Assembly: GCA_020634235.1 (NCBI GenBank)
Contig: JACKCB010000001.1
Coordinates: 930,001 to 994,000 of the forward strand
Source of the DNA: Ardenticatenaceae bacterium
GTDB lineage: Bacteria; Chloroflexota; Anaerolineae; Promineifilales; Promineifilaceae
Length of the DNA stretch: 64,000 bases
Reading direction: 5' to 3'
Shown: positions 51,514 through 59,780 of the stretch, one piece after another
How the letters are laid out: each line of letters starts with the position of its first letter
Numbering within the stretch: position 1 is the first letter of the stretch
The notes under the pieces: generated by a model
Told to the model about the DNA's origin: nothing
Databases searched by the model: none
The model's input: the letters and a program-made list of their open reading frames with translations, nothing else
Translations under genes and position numbers: made by a program

Positions 51514-52845
51514 CTATTGCGTGGCATTGACCCCGGCCGGGAGCAACCGCTCGGCCGCCAACTGCGCCTGGCGGGCAAAGTCAATAGCCATGGCCAACAC
51601 CCGCGCCGCCTCTTGCGGACTATGGAAGCCCGTACTGTTCTCCGAAGAAACAAAATCCCAACGCAAAGACGCCTGGCGATGCAGATGGCGCGCCTCGGCC
51701 AACTGCTCGTCCGTTGCTCCCGCCGCCTGAGCCGCCACAATGGCGTCAATCGCATCCAAAATGGCCTCTTCAGACAAACGCAGCAGCGACGCCGTGCGAT
51801 CCTGGATCGTCTGCACCCGCTCCGCAAGCAGCGCTTCGTCTTGCTGATGGCAGGTCTGGCAGGCGTTGTTGATGTTTGTCAGCGGACTGCGCAGCCAATG
51901 GTCAGAAACCTTCACCGCGCCTTCGCGCACATAGGGCATATGGCAGTCCGCGCAAGAAACGCCCGATTGAGCGTGCACACTCGTAGTCCACATCTCATAT
52001 TCCGGATGCTGAATCTTGATCATGGGCGCGCCAGTTTCAGCGTGCGTCCAATCCTTGAACTCATAACTGTCGTAATGAGCTTCGATGTCATCAATGGTCT
52101 TACCCTGGCTCCAGGGGAAAGTCAGCACCTTGTTGTCGCCCAGGAAGTAATATTCCACGTGGCACTGCGCACAAACATAGGTACGCATTTCCTGGCGGCT
52201 GGCCTGCGTCCAGTCTATCCCCTGGGCCTCCAGGGCGTTGATGAGCGCCGGCCGGGTAATCCGCAAACCCATCGTCTCCGGATCATGGCAGTCAGAACAG
52301 GAAGAACCAAGGTGCAGCTCATCCTTAAGATCATTAAACGGCGTATGGTTGAACTCCTCCCAGCCCATTTCGGCAATAAGCTGGGGTGCCTCGGCCGCAT
52401 GGCAGTTAATGCACGCCCCTGGCTGCTCCACCAACTGCACCCGCAGCGTATTCTTCTGGTCTTCCGTCATGTAATAGTGACCGCGATCCTCATTGTGGTC
52501 TTTGCTAAAAGCATAGCCAGCCCACAAGCGCACCATCGCCGGAAAACGCTCCAGTTTGCTGTAGGGCACAGAACCACCATACGCAGTACTAATGGTGTCG
52601 TCCTGCGTCCGCAAAAAAGAATCATACTGCCGGGGAAAATTCTGGCCCCAGACAGCGGGGTCCAGTTCATCTGGGGCAATCTGAACAACTTGCAAGGGAA
52701 ATTCGACGGTTTCGGCCTTGCGCTGCTGGATATTGGTTAGCAAAGCGGCCAACCCAGCCATAACAACAATACCAACGACAAATGCAGCAATCACCATCCA
52801 GAGCGAACGCCGGCTTGGGGATTCAGGTGGGGATGTTGTACTCAC
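51514..52845 (-). CDS. nrfA: Cytochrome c nitrite reductase, catalytic subunit
   Basis: 443 residues from a GTG at 52845 with GGAG eight bases upstream. An N-terminal membrane helix (about 16-37) serves as anchor or uncleaved signal. Five haem motifs occur in order: CINCH, CSDCH, CAQCH, CADCH and CQTCH. The active-site haem (first motif) therefore has a histidine where the best-known NrfA proteins have CxxCK. The catalytic residues are in RLWAGYAFSKDHNEDRGHYY (Arg), CHVEYYF (Tyr) and KIQHPEYEMW (His, plus the calcium-site Lys and Gln). It reduces nitrite to ammonium with six electrons from NrfH, outside the membrane. Confidence 0.93.
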   Translation of the reverse strand: MSTTSPPESPSRRSLWMVIAAFVVGIVVMAGLAALLTNIQQRKAETVEFPLQVVQIAPDELDPAVWGQNFPRQYDSFLRTQDDTISTAYGGSVPYSKLERFPAMVRLWAGYAFSKDHNEDRGHYYMTEDQKNTLRVQLVEQPGACINCHAAEAPQLIAEMGWEEFNHTPFNDLKDELHLGSSCSDCHDPETMGLRITRPALINALEAQGIDWTQASRQEMRTYVCAQCHVEYYFLGDNKVLTFPWSQGKTIDDIEAHYDSYEFKDWTHAETGAPMIKIQHPEYEMWTTSVHAQSGVSCADCHMPYVREGAVKVSDHWLRSPLTNINNACQTCHQQDEALLAERVQTIQDRTASLLRLSEEAILDAIDAIVAAQAAGATDEQLAEARHLHRQASLRWDFVSSENSTGFHSPQEAARVLAMAIDFARQAQLAAERLLPAGVNATQ

Positions 52846-52869
52846 AGCTTATACTCCAGGAACAAAGAA

Positions 52870-53373
52870 TTAAGGACCATGCCCAACACCGGCATGGCAC
52901 GTCAGACAATTGGTGGGGTCATCGCCATCCTCATGGCTAATGGCGGAAACCAGATCACCATGACAATAAAGGCAGTTCCCCTGGGCTATCCCCCGGTTCT
53001 GGTCAGTAATACGGATAGGTTCCGGAAAATTGCCCATCGTAAAGGCCAGGCTGTGATTCCAGCCGTTAATGCCCTTGACAAGGTATTTGGCAGGAAACGT
53101 GTGGGGCGTGTGACAATCGTTGCAAGTGGCCACCGCTTTGTGGGTGCCATGATTCCAGCCGTCATACACCTCGCGCATGATATGACAATTCACGCACGCG
53201 GCCGGATCATTAGAGAGATAAGATCCGCCTTCAGCATAAGCAAAGGTAAAGGCACCCAAACCAACAATGCCGCCGAAAAAACCGGCAAGCGACAGCCAGA
53301 GCCACAAGGGGACGGCCGACAAAGCCGGCCAGCGTTGGACGCGTTTCGGTGAAGGTGAATCAGTGTTACCCAT
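52870..53373 (-). CDS. nrfH: NapC/NirT-type tetrahaem quinol dehydrogenase
   Basis: 167 residues, first of the nrfHA pair (24-base gap). One membrane helix (about 20-45) is followed by four haem motifs: CVNCH, CNDCH, CLYCH and CLTCH. The size and number match NrfH, which takes electrons from menaquinol and hands them to NrfA. The spacing CVNCHIMREVYDGWNHGTHK fits the first, quinol-side haem. The palindrome at 53499-53522 upstream suggests control by the neighbouring Crp/Fnr-type regulator. Confidence 0.93.
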   Translation of the reverse strand: MGNTDSPSPKRVQRWPALSAVPLWLWLSLAGFFGGIVGLGAFTFAYAEGGSYLSNDPAACVNCHIMREVYDGWNHGTHKAVATCNDCHTPHTFPAKYLVKGINGWNHSLAFTMGNFPEPIRITDQNRGIAQGNCLYCHGDLVSAISHEDGDDPTNCLTCHAGVGHGP

Positions 53374-53498
53374 CTACATCTATCTCTTTGGCCATCGGGC
53401 CTAGGGCAGAACACGCCACTTCACCCTCCCCGACAAACAAGCGCTGGCAGTGTCCCTACCGTAGATAATAACGGTATTGTGCCGGCAATGTACAGAGT

Positions 53499-53522
53499 CA
53501 TCGTTGCGCCAGCGCAATGATG
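53499..53522. promoter_or_regulatory. Crp/Fnr-type operator candidate upstream of nrfHA
   Basis: CATCGTTGCGC-CA-GCGCAATGATG is an inverted repeat with 11-base arms and one mismatch. Its core TTGCG-N4-CGCAA has the architecture of Crp/Fnr-family boxes (TTGAT-N4-ATCAA in FNR). It lies 126 bases before the nrfH ATG and just after the stop of the regulator gene. A weak -10 (CAATAC, 53479-53474 on the minus strand) is at about the right distance for class II activation. Confidence 0.55.
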
Positions 53523-53571
53523 GCAAACTCAGTTGGCGGTGGATAGAGGGGGTGGCTACAAAATTAGAGGG

Positions 53572-54282
53572 CTAACCAGATGGGGACAGGTCTTCGGCAA
53601 TGGCCGTTAACTCGGCCAGGTTTAGGATGCTGATTTGCTCCCGGCCGGTGTTCAAAAATCCCTTCTCTCCCCACCTACTACAAATGCGACTGACTGTAAA
53701 AAGCGTCGTGCCCGTCATTTCCGCAATGTCCTGGCGCGTAATCTTAATCGGGCGATGGTTCTGGCCGCCATTACGCCCGGCCGGCTGTTGGCTCAGGCGC
53801 AAAATTGCCCGTGCAACGCGCCGCTCCACCCGTTCAGTCGCCAGTTGCGTGTAACGTTCTTGCAGCTCCCAGAAACGCTCGGCCACCATCTCCATGCTGT
53901 TAATCGCCAGGCGCGGAAACTGTTCCATAAGCGCCACACCCACCTCATAATCCCAGCCCAGAGCAACACTATCCGTGGCCGCCTCGGCCGATGCCGGGAA
54001 ATCCGCATTACAGAAGACAACAACCGCCCCCATGACACCGCCTGGCCCAAGATAATGGATAATAACCTGACGGCCTTCCGGTGTAAGCTGCGCCAAGCGC
54101 ACATTGCCATGCAGCACAACATAAAACGTGGTGGCCCGCTCGCCCTGATGAAAAAAGTAGTCACGACGGCTCACCCGATAAGTACGGGCGGCCTGCACAA
54201 TTACATCCAACTGCCTATCGGCCAGGTTGCGGAATATCTTACTGCTGCGAATGAGCTGCCATTCAGTCGCTGATAGAACCAT
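53572..54282 (-). CDS. Crp/Fnr-family transcriptional regulator
   Basis: 236 residues. The cNMP-like sensor domain (about 15-130) has YFFHQGERATTFYVVLHGNVRLAQL and RQVIIHYLGPGGVMG. The long dimer helix is about 125-150. The winged helix has ITRQDIAEMTGTTLFTVSRICSRWGEKG. There is no N-terminal cysteine cluster, so it is not an Fe-S FNR; it may bind haem or another ligand, or none. Position directly upstream of nrfHA suggests control by nitrite, NO or anaerobiosis. A TAGCAT hexamer six bases before the ATG and the lack of a ribosome site point to a leaderless message. Confidence 0.88.
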   Translation of the reverse strand: MVLSATEWQLIRSSKIFRNLADRQLDVIVQAARTYRVSRRDYFFHQGERATTFYVVLHGNVRLAQLTPEGRQVIIHYLGPGGVMGAVVVFCNADFPASAEAATDSVALGWDYEVGVALMEQFPRLAINSMEMVAERFWELQERYTQLATERVERRVARAILRLSQQPAGRNGGQNHRPIKITRQDIAEMTGTTLFTVSRICSRWGEKGFLNTGREQISILNLAELTAIAEDLSPSG

Positions 54283-54288
54283 GAGGCT

Positions 54289-54294
54289 ATGCTA
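54289..54294 (-). promoter_or_regulatory. Candidate -10 of the Crp/Fnr gene (leaderless start)
   Basis: Minus strand TGC-TAGCAT, an extended -10 form, ends six bases before the ATG at 54282. No ribosome site fits between them. Confidence 0.4.
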
Positions 54295-54397
54295 GCACAG
54301 CCCCATGCCGTTTCCAAATAACACCGGCAAGAGGTAGCCGCCGCACCTTTCAAATTCAGCGGGCACAAGAAGCCTCTGCCTGAGCAAATACCCGCCT

Positions 54398-55252
54398 CTA
54401 CCTGCCCGCCGCCTGAGTCGCCGCCTTGTTCCGCGCTCGCTGCCACGGCCACGCCCCCACCGTTACGTCCCGCCGCTGGAAACTGAACTGCGCCAGCCCA
54501 TAAAAGAACAGCGATGTTCCCAACAACACCAGCAAATCCCCCATATCCACACCCGAGGCCAGCACCTCGCTGCCGTTAAAGTAGTAGAACGGGAAGATCG
54601 GCTGCACCTTCTGCAGCGGTTCAGCAATCGCCGCCAGGTTGTTCCCCAGGAAACTAACAATTAGGAACAGCGACATGAACATGGCCGCCATCCGCCGCCG
54701 CGGCAGATAAGCCGACAAAAACATGCTCATCATGGCAAACACCATCACCAGCGGCCAGCCATACAAGACGTTGATCACCAGGTCCATCGCCGAAACGTCA
54801 CTGTTCAGCTCCGACTGGTAGGCAACAAAGGTCAGGTAGGTGCCCAAAGCGGTAACCAGCAAGATCACCAGCAAGGCCAGAGACAGGGCCAGCGCCTTGG
54901 CCAACACCATCTGCCAGCGCGCCAGGGGCAGGGTCAAGAACAGCTCCAGCGTCCCCTCTTCCTCCTCACCGGCCAGCGTGCCGCTGCCATTGAGAATAGC
55001 ATACACCGCCAGCAGCAGCGGCAAATAACTGGGCACATAAATGGCGTAGAAGCCGGCAAAAGTGGCCATGCTGGCCAGATCACTACCAATGAAAGCCTGG
55101 AACAGAGCGCTATCCAGATCGATTTGGGCGTATTGAGCACCAATCGACGGGTACAGCATGATGACGTATAGAACATAAAGCGCCAGGCCAATCCCCCAGC
55201 CAATCGTAGCTCCCCGCCGCTTGCGCAGTTCGTACAGGAAATAGTTAAGCAT
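54398..55252 (-). CDS. ABC-2 type transporter permease
   Basis: 284 residues from the ATG at 55252 with GGAGG five bases upstream; this start overlaps the ATPase stop by eight bases. An upstream in-frame ATG at 55264 is less likely. About six membrane helices: TIGWGIGLALYVLYVIMLYP, a helical hairpin around YLPLLLAVYAIL, LALSLALLVILLVTALGTYL and others. GSGTLAGEEEEGTLELFLTLPLARWQMVLAK is the typical ABC-2 cytoplasmic loop. It forms an exporter with the ATPase upstream. The substrate is unknown; lipids, peptides or antibiotics are possible. Confidence 0.88.
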   Translation of the reverse strand: MLNYFLYELRKRRGATIGWGIGLALYVLYVIMLYPSIGAQYAQIDLDSALFQAFIGSDLASMATFAGFYAIYVPSYLPLLLAVYAILNGSGTLAGEEEEGTLELFLTLPLARWQMVLAKALALSLALLVILLVTALGTYLTFVAYQSELNSDVSAMDLVINVLYGWPLVMVFAMMSMFLSAYLPRRRMAAMFMSLFLIVSFLGNNLAAIAEPLQKVQPIFPFYYFNGSEVLASGVDMGDLLVLLGTSLFFYGLAQFSFQRRDVTVGAWPWQRARNKAATQAAGR

Positions 55253-56174
55253 GATGCCCTCCATTCACGGCGTTGGCGCGATGGTTGCCGGCTCCGTAGT
55301 AAGCCAGGAAAATCTCTTCCAGAGTGACGGGCTGGGACTCAATATCTACCACGCCAAATTCCACCGCTTTGGCCATGACGGCGTGCAGATTCTGGCGAAT
55401 CTCCAGCGTGACGCTGTGGTCGGCCCGCTGCAATTCCGTGACCCCCTCAAAGGCGAAGGCATCCCCGGCCGGGTCACGCTCCAACGTCAGCCGCAGCCGG
55501 CGAAACTGCTGGGCCACCAGCGTATCCACCCGCTCCACAGCCACCAGGCGGCCCTCGCGAATAATGCCTACCCGGTCACACACCGCCTGCACCTCCGGCA
55601 AAATGTGCGAGCAAAAGAAGACGGTGCGCCCTTCATCACGCGTTTCGCGCACCAGCTCCAGCACCGTCTGCTGCACCAACGGATCCAGCCCCCCCGTCGG
55701 CTCATCCAGAATCAGCAGCTCCGGCCGGGCCATCATCGCCCCAATCAGCCCCAGTTTTTGCTTGTTGCCCCGCGAATATTCGCGAATCTTGCGGCTGGTG
55801 TCCATTTGCAGCCGCTCGCACAACTCCTGGCCGTAGGCCGCATCGGCCGTGCCGCGAATGGCGCTGAGCGTGTCCAGGTAGCGCCGGCCGGTCATACCAT
55901 CGGGCATGCTCAACTCGCCGGGCAGGTAGCCCACCCGCTGGCGCAGCGCCGGCCCCTCCTTCTGGCAATCGCGGCCAAAGATGGTCGCCCGGCCGGAGGT
56001 CGGCCGGATGATGTCTAGCAAAATGCGCAGCGTGGTCGTCTTACCCGCCCCGTTCGGCCCCAAAAAGCCAAAAACCTCACCCGGCCGGATCGCCAGGTCC
56101 ACATCTACAATCCCCCGGTGCCTGCCATAATACATGGTCAGGGCTTCCGTCTGAATCACATTCTCAACCATCAT
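55245..56174 (-). CDS. ABC transporter ATP-binding protein (ABC-2 exporter)
   Basis: 309 residues, with AGGAAGG before the ATG. Walker A LGPNGAGKTTT, signature YSRGNKQKLG (a variant of LSGGQ common in this subfamily), Walker B LLILDEPTGGLDP and H-loop FCSHILPE are intact. A C-terminal extension of about 90 residues (RLRLTLERDPAG to TLEEIFLAYYG) is typical of exporter subunits such as CcmA/DrrA. It partners the permease whose gene overlaps its stop. Regulation may come from the promoter at 56222-56250; no regulator gene is attached. Confidence 0.92.
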   Translation of the reverse strand: MMVENVIQTEALTMYYGRHRGIVDVDLAIRPGEVFGFLGPNGAGKTTTLRILLDIIRPTSGRATIFGRDCQKEGPALRQRVGYLPGELSMPDGMTGRRYLDTLSAIRGTADAAYGQELCERLQMDTSRKIREYSRGNKQKLGLIGAMMARPELLILDEPTGGLDPLVQQTVLELVRETRDEGRTVFFCSHILPEVQAVCDRVGIIREGRLVAVERVDTLVAQQFRRLRLTLERDPAGDAFAFEGVTELQRADHSVTLEIRQNLHAVMAKAVEFGVVDIESQPVTLEEIFLAYYGAGNHRANAVNGGHHA

Positions 56175-56221
56175 TGCCTTCCTAACAAACCAACAGGCCA
56201 GCCTACGCCAGAAAATTAGGT

Positions 56222-56250
56222 ATATCTAAAATTTCTCGCATTGTAGACAA
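56222..56250 (-). promoter_or_regulatory. Candidate promoter of the ABC-2 exporter genes
   Basis: Minus strand TTGTCT (56250-56245) and AGATAT (56227-56222) with 17-base spacing, in a locally A+T-rich stretch about 48 bases before the ATPase ATG. Confidence 0.35.
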
Positions 56251-56289
56251 ATCCACAGCCTCTGTCAAGTAAGCGACAGGGCCACGCGC

Positions 56290-57219
56290 TTAGGAAAGCT
56301 GTGCCCGCACCTGGTCCACGTCTTGCCGGATCTGCGCCCGCAGCGCATCCAGTCCCGGGAACTTCTGCTCGGCGCGGATGCGGCCCAGAAACTCCAACCG
56401 CAGCGGCGCGCCGTAGATATCCCGGTCAAAATCCAGCAGGTGGGCTTCCACCGACACGTGATGGCCGTTCACAGTAGGCCGCACCCCTACGTTTGTGGCC
56501 GCCATGAAACGCTCCGCCCCCAACCAGGCCTGGGTAACGTAGACGCCGTTGGCCGGCAGCAGTTGCTCGGCCCACACCGCCAAATTGGCCGTCGGAAAGC
56601 CAATGGTCCGGCCGCGTTGGTCGCCCATCACCACCTCCCCGCTTACGCAGAATGGCCGCCCCAGGCCACCGTTCACGCTGGCGATATCCCCCTCGGCCAA
56701 TTCGCGCCGCACCCGGCTGCTGCTGACGCGCTCGCCATTCCACATCACCAAATCGCGGATCTGGCGCACGGTGAAGCCGCGCACCTGGCCCAGCTCGGCC
56801 AGAAACTCGGCCGTGCCTTCGCGCCGGTAGCCCAGGCTAAAGCTGCCACCCCACAACTGGCGCAAGTCCAGGTACGCCACCAGGCGGTCCACAAAGTCGG
56901 CGGCGCGTGTGTGGCGCACCTCGTCATTAAACGGATGCACAATCACCAGTTCCACGCCTTGTGCAGCCAGCAGGCGCAGCCGCTCTTCCAGGGTGGTCAG
57001 GTAGATGCGCCCCTGCAGGTTCTGGATCACTGCTTTGGGATGGGGGAAGAAGGTTAGCACCCCCGGCCGGGCACCCCCCGCCCGCGCCTCAGCCACCATC
57101 CGCTGCAAAAGATGCTGGTGCCCGCGGTGCACCCCATCAAAAACGCCCACCGCCAGGAAGGTTGGGCGTCGTTCAGCCACGTCGGCAATGTCGTTTACGC
57201 GCTCAAAGGATTGTGTCAT
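56290..57219 (-). CDS. ribF: Bifunctional riboflavin kinase/FMN adenylyltransferase
   Basis: 309 residues from the ATG at 57219; the longer upstream open frame is not family-like. The N-terminal adenylyltransferase domain has AVGVFDGVHRGHQHLL and LTFFPHPKAVI. The second half is the riboflavin kinase: SSSRVRRELAEGDI at the junction, GRTIGFPTANLAV (the PTAN motif), NGVYVTQAWL and GVRPTVNG. It makes FMN and FAD, needed by the flavoenzymes here (CrtI proteins, acyl-CoA dehydrogenase). A TACAAT hexamer seven bases before the ATG and no ribosome site suggest a leaderless transcript. Confidence 0.94.
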   Translation of the reverse strand: MTQSFERVNDIADVAERRPTFLAVGVFDGVHRGHQHLLQRMVAEARAGGARPGVLTFFPHPKAVIQNLQGRIYLTTLEERLRLLAAQGVELVIVHPFNDEVRHTRAADFVDRLVAYLDLRQLWGGSFSLGYRREGTAEFLAELGQVRGFTVRQIRDLVMWNGERVSSSRVRRELAEGDIASVNGGLGRPFCVSGEVVMGDQRGRTIGFPTANLAVWAEQLLPANGVYVTQAWLGAERFMAATNVGVRPTVNGHHVSVEAHLLDFDRDIYGAPLRLEFLGRIRAEQKFPGLDALRAQIRQDVDQVRAQLS

Positions 57220-57226
57220 GGCGACG

Positions 57227-57232
57227 ATTGTA
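57227..57232 (-). promoter_or_regulatory. Candidate -10 of ribF (leaderless start)
   Basis: Minus strand TACAAT ends seven bases before the ribF ATG, so transcription would start at or next to the A of the start codon. No -35 is evident. Confidence 0.4.
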
Positions 57233-57394
57233 TCAAAGAATTGTGAATGGTGGAGCACGAACCCGCCGCCAGCGACCCGGCCCGCTGCCCCACGATGACC
57301 ACAGCCGCCAGGTTGCCAAATCCGGCCGGGGCAGGAATAATAACAGCCACAACATACTGCTTCATCTTCCCAAGCACCCAAGGACAACACCACC

Positions 57395-58579
57395 ATGCCC
57401 GGACCCCTCGCCGGCCTGAAGATTCTCGACTTCTCCACCCTGCTGCCCGGCCCCTTTGCCACCATGTGGCTGGCCGACCTGGGGGCAGACGTGGTTCGCG
57501 TGGAGAACCCCTCCCGGCCGGATGTCGTCCGCTTCCTGCCCCCCTTCGACGGCGACGTCTCCGCCTGGCACGCCACCCTGCACCGCTCCAAGCGCTCGCT
57601 AACCCTGGACCTGAAACAGCCCGGCGCAGCCGGCATTGTGCAGCGCCTGGTACAAACCTACGATATCCTGCTGGAGCAGTTCCGGCCGGGGGTCATGGCC
57701 CGCCTGGGTCTGGGCTACGAAGCCTTGCGCGACGCCAACCCCCGCCTCATCTACGTGGCGCTCACCGGCTACGGCCAGAGCGGCCCCTACCGCGACCGGG
57801 CCGGGCACGACATCAACTACCTGGCCCTATCAGGCATTGCCGACCACACCGGCCGGGTCGAAAGCGGCCCCATCCCCCTGGGCGTGCAGGTAGCCGACGT
57901 GGGGGCCGGGGCTTTGCCGGCCGTCATCGGGCTGCTGGCGGCTGTTATCCAGCGCCAGAGCAGCGGCCACGGCCAGATGGTCGATGTCAGCATGCTCGAC
58001 GGGGCCATTGGCTGGAATGCCCTGGCGGCCAGCCAGTTCTTTGTGGGCGGGGCCGGCCCCGGCCGGGAAAGCGAAACCCTCAACGGCGGCAGCTACTACG
58101 ACTACTACCAGACCAGCGACGGGCGCTGGCTGGCCGTGGGCAGCCTGGAGCCGAAGTTCTGGGCCGCCTTCTGCCAGGCAGTGGCGCGCCCCGAATGGCT
58201 GGCGCGTGGTTTGTCGCTGGACCCGGCCGGGCAGCAAGCCCTCAAAGCAGACATCCGCCAGCTCATTGCCGGCCGGTCGCTGGCCGACTGGGCCGCCATC
58301 TTCGCCGGCGTGGACGCCTGCGTGGAACCGGTGCTGACCACGGCCGAAATGACCACCCACCCCCACACCCAGGCCCGCAACCTGGTGGTGAACGTCCCCA
58401 AGCCAGATGGCAGCCAGCAGCGCCAGATTGGGCAGCCGCTCAAATTCTCCGCGGCTGCGCCCGAATACCGTCACGTGGGTCCCCGGCCGGGGGCCCACAA
58501 CCAGGAAATCCTGCAAGCCGCCGGCTACACGCCCGCCGAAATAGCCGCCTTCCAGGCCCAGGGCGTCCTGGGCAGCTAG
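57395..58579 (+). CDS. CaiB/BaiF family III CoA enzyme, probable alpha-methylacyl-CoA racemase
   Basis: 394 residues, with AAGGA before the ATG. PLAGLKILDFSTLLPGPFATMWLADLGADVVRVE is the standard start of family III CoA-transferases. The segment AGHDINYLALSG, with its histidine, and the following VADVGAGALPAVIG, with its aspartate, match the catalytic His/Asp pair of alpha-methylacyl-CoA racemases rather than the transferases, which rely on Asp alone. It would interconvert 2R/2S-methylacyl-CoA. The acyl-CoA dehydrogenase gene starts 40 bases downstream, consistent with branched-chain fatty-acid beta-oxidation. A CoA-transferase function remains possible. Confidence 0.82.
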   Translation: MPGPLAGLKILDFSTLLPGPFATMWLADLGADVVRVENPSRPDVVRFLPPFDGDVSAWHATLHRSKRSLTLDLKQPGAAGIVQRLVQTYDILLEQFRPGVMARLGLGYEALRDANPRLIYVALTGYGQSGPYRDRAGHDINYLALSGIADHTGRVESGPIPLGVQVADVGAGALPAVIGLLAAVIQRQSSGHGQMVDVSMLDGAIGWNALAASQFFVGGAGPGRESETLNGGSYYDYYQTSDGRWLAVGSLEPKFWAAFCQAVARPEWLARGLSLDPAGQQALKADIRQLIAGRSLADWAAIFAGVDACVEPVLTTAEMTTHPHTQARNLVVNVPKPDGSQQRQIGQPLKFSAAAPEYRHVGPRPGAHNQEILQAAGYTPAEIAAFQAQGVLGS

Positions 58580-58619
58580 GCCGCCGGGCTGCCGCGCAGC
58601 CCCAGACCGAGAGACAAAG

Positions 58620-59765
58620 ATGAACGACCACTTCTACACCCCTGAGCAGCAAATGTTCCGCGACGCCTTCCGCCGCTTTTGCCAGCAGGAGATCGGGCCG
58701 CACTACGACGCCTGGGAGCAGGCCGGCATTGTGCCGCGCGAATTGTGGCGCAAGGCGGGCCAGAACGGCTTCTTGTGCATGGACGTGCCCGAAGCCTATG
58801 GCGGCTTAGGCGCGGCCGATTTTCGCTTCAACGCCATCATCGGCCAGGAGTTGGCCCGCAGCAATGCGCCCGGCGTTGGGTTTGCCATTCACACCGACAT
58901 GATCGTGCCCTATATCACCCACTTCGGCACAGAGGCGCAGAAGCGGCGCTGGCTGCCCGGCCTGGTCAGCGGCGCGCTGATTGCCGCCGTGGCCATGACC
59001 GAGCCCAACACGGGCAGCGACCTGGCGGCGGTGCAGACCACGGCCATCCGCCAGGGAGACCATTACCTGTTGAACGGCCAGAAAACCTTCATCTCCAACG
59101 GCATTCTGAACGACCTGGTGATTGTGGTGGCCAAGACCGCCCCCCCGGCCGGGGCGCGGGGCATCAGTTTGCTGGTCGTCGAGCGCGGGATGCCCGGCTA
59201 CGAACGCGGCCGGAACCTGGACAAGATTGGCCTGCACGCCCAAGACACCGCCGAGCTGTTCTTCCACGATGTGCGCGTACCGCTGGAAAATCTGCTGGGC
59301 GAAGAGAACAAAGGCTTCGCCTACCTCATGCACAACCTGGCCCAGGAGCGTCTGACCATTGCCGTGGCCGCCGTGGCCGGGGCCGCCGCCGCCGTCGCCA
59401 TGACCCTCGACTACTGCCGCCAGCGCACCGCCTTTGGCCAGCCCATCGCCCACTTCCAAAACAGCCAGTTTGCCCTGGCCGAAATGCAAACCGAGGTGGA
59501 GATTGGCCAGGTCTTTGTGGAAGATTGCATCGTCCGGCACAACGCCGGGCAGCTCAGTGCCGAACGGGCGGCCATGGCCAAGTGGTGGGCCACCGACATG
59601 CAGGGGCGCGTGGTGGACCAGTGCGTGCAGTTGCACGGCGGCTACGGCTACATGCGCGAGTACCCCATCGCCCGCGCCTACGTAGATGCCCGCGCCCAGC
59701 GCATCTACGGCGGCACCAACGAGATCATGAAACGGATAATTGCCCGCAGCCTGGGGCTGGGCTAA
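58620..59765 (+). CDS. Acyl-CoA dehydrogenase
   Basis: 381 residues, full length. AVAMTEPNTGSDLAAVQTTA and FISNGILNDLVIVVAKT are FAD/substrate motifs; QLHGGYGYMREYPIARAYVDAR and IYGGTNEIMKRIIAR contain the base glutamate in the position of short/medium-chain enzymes (TNE). It oxidises acyl-CoA to enoyl-CoA and passes electrons to ETF, which is not in this window. It follows the racemase-like gene closely. LHGGYGY is usual for acyl-CoA dehydrogenases; chain-length preference cannot be told. Confidence 0.93.
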   Translation: MNDHFYTPEQQMFRDAFRRFCQQEIGPHYDAWEQAGIVPRELWRKAGQNGFLCMDVPEAYGGLGAADFRFNAIIGQELARSNAPGVGFAIHTDMIVPYITHFGTEAQKRRWLPGLVSGALIAAVAMTEPNTGSDLAAVQTTAIRQGDHYLLNGQKTFISNGILNDLVIVVAKTAPPAGARGISLLVVERGMPGYERGRNLDKIGLHAQDTAELFFHDVRVPLENLLGEENKGFAYLMHNLAQERLTIAVAAVAGAAAAVAMTLDYCRQRTAFGQPIAHFQNSQFALAEMQTEVEIGQVFVEDCIVRHNAGQLSAERAAMAKWWATDMQGRVVDQCVQLHGGYGYMREYPIARAYVDARAQRIYGGTNEIMKRIIARSLGLG

Positions 59766-59780
59766 GGCCAGGATCGCACC

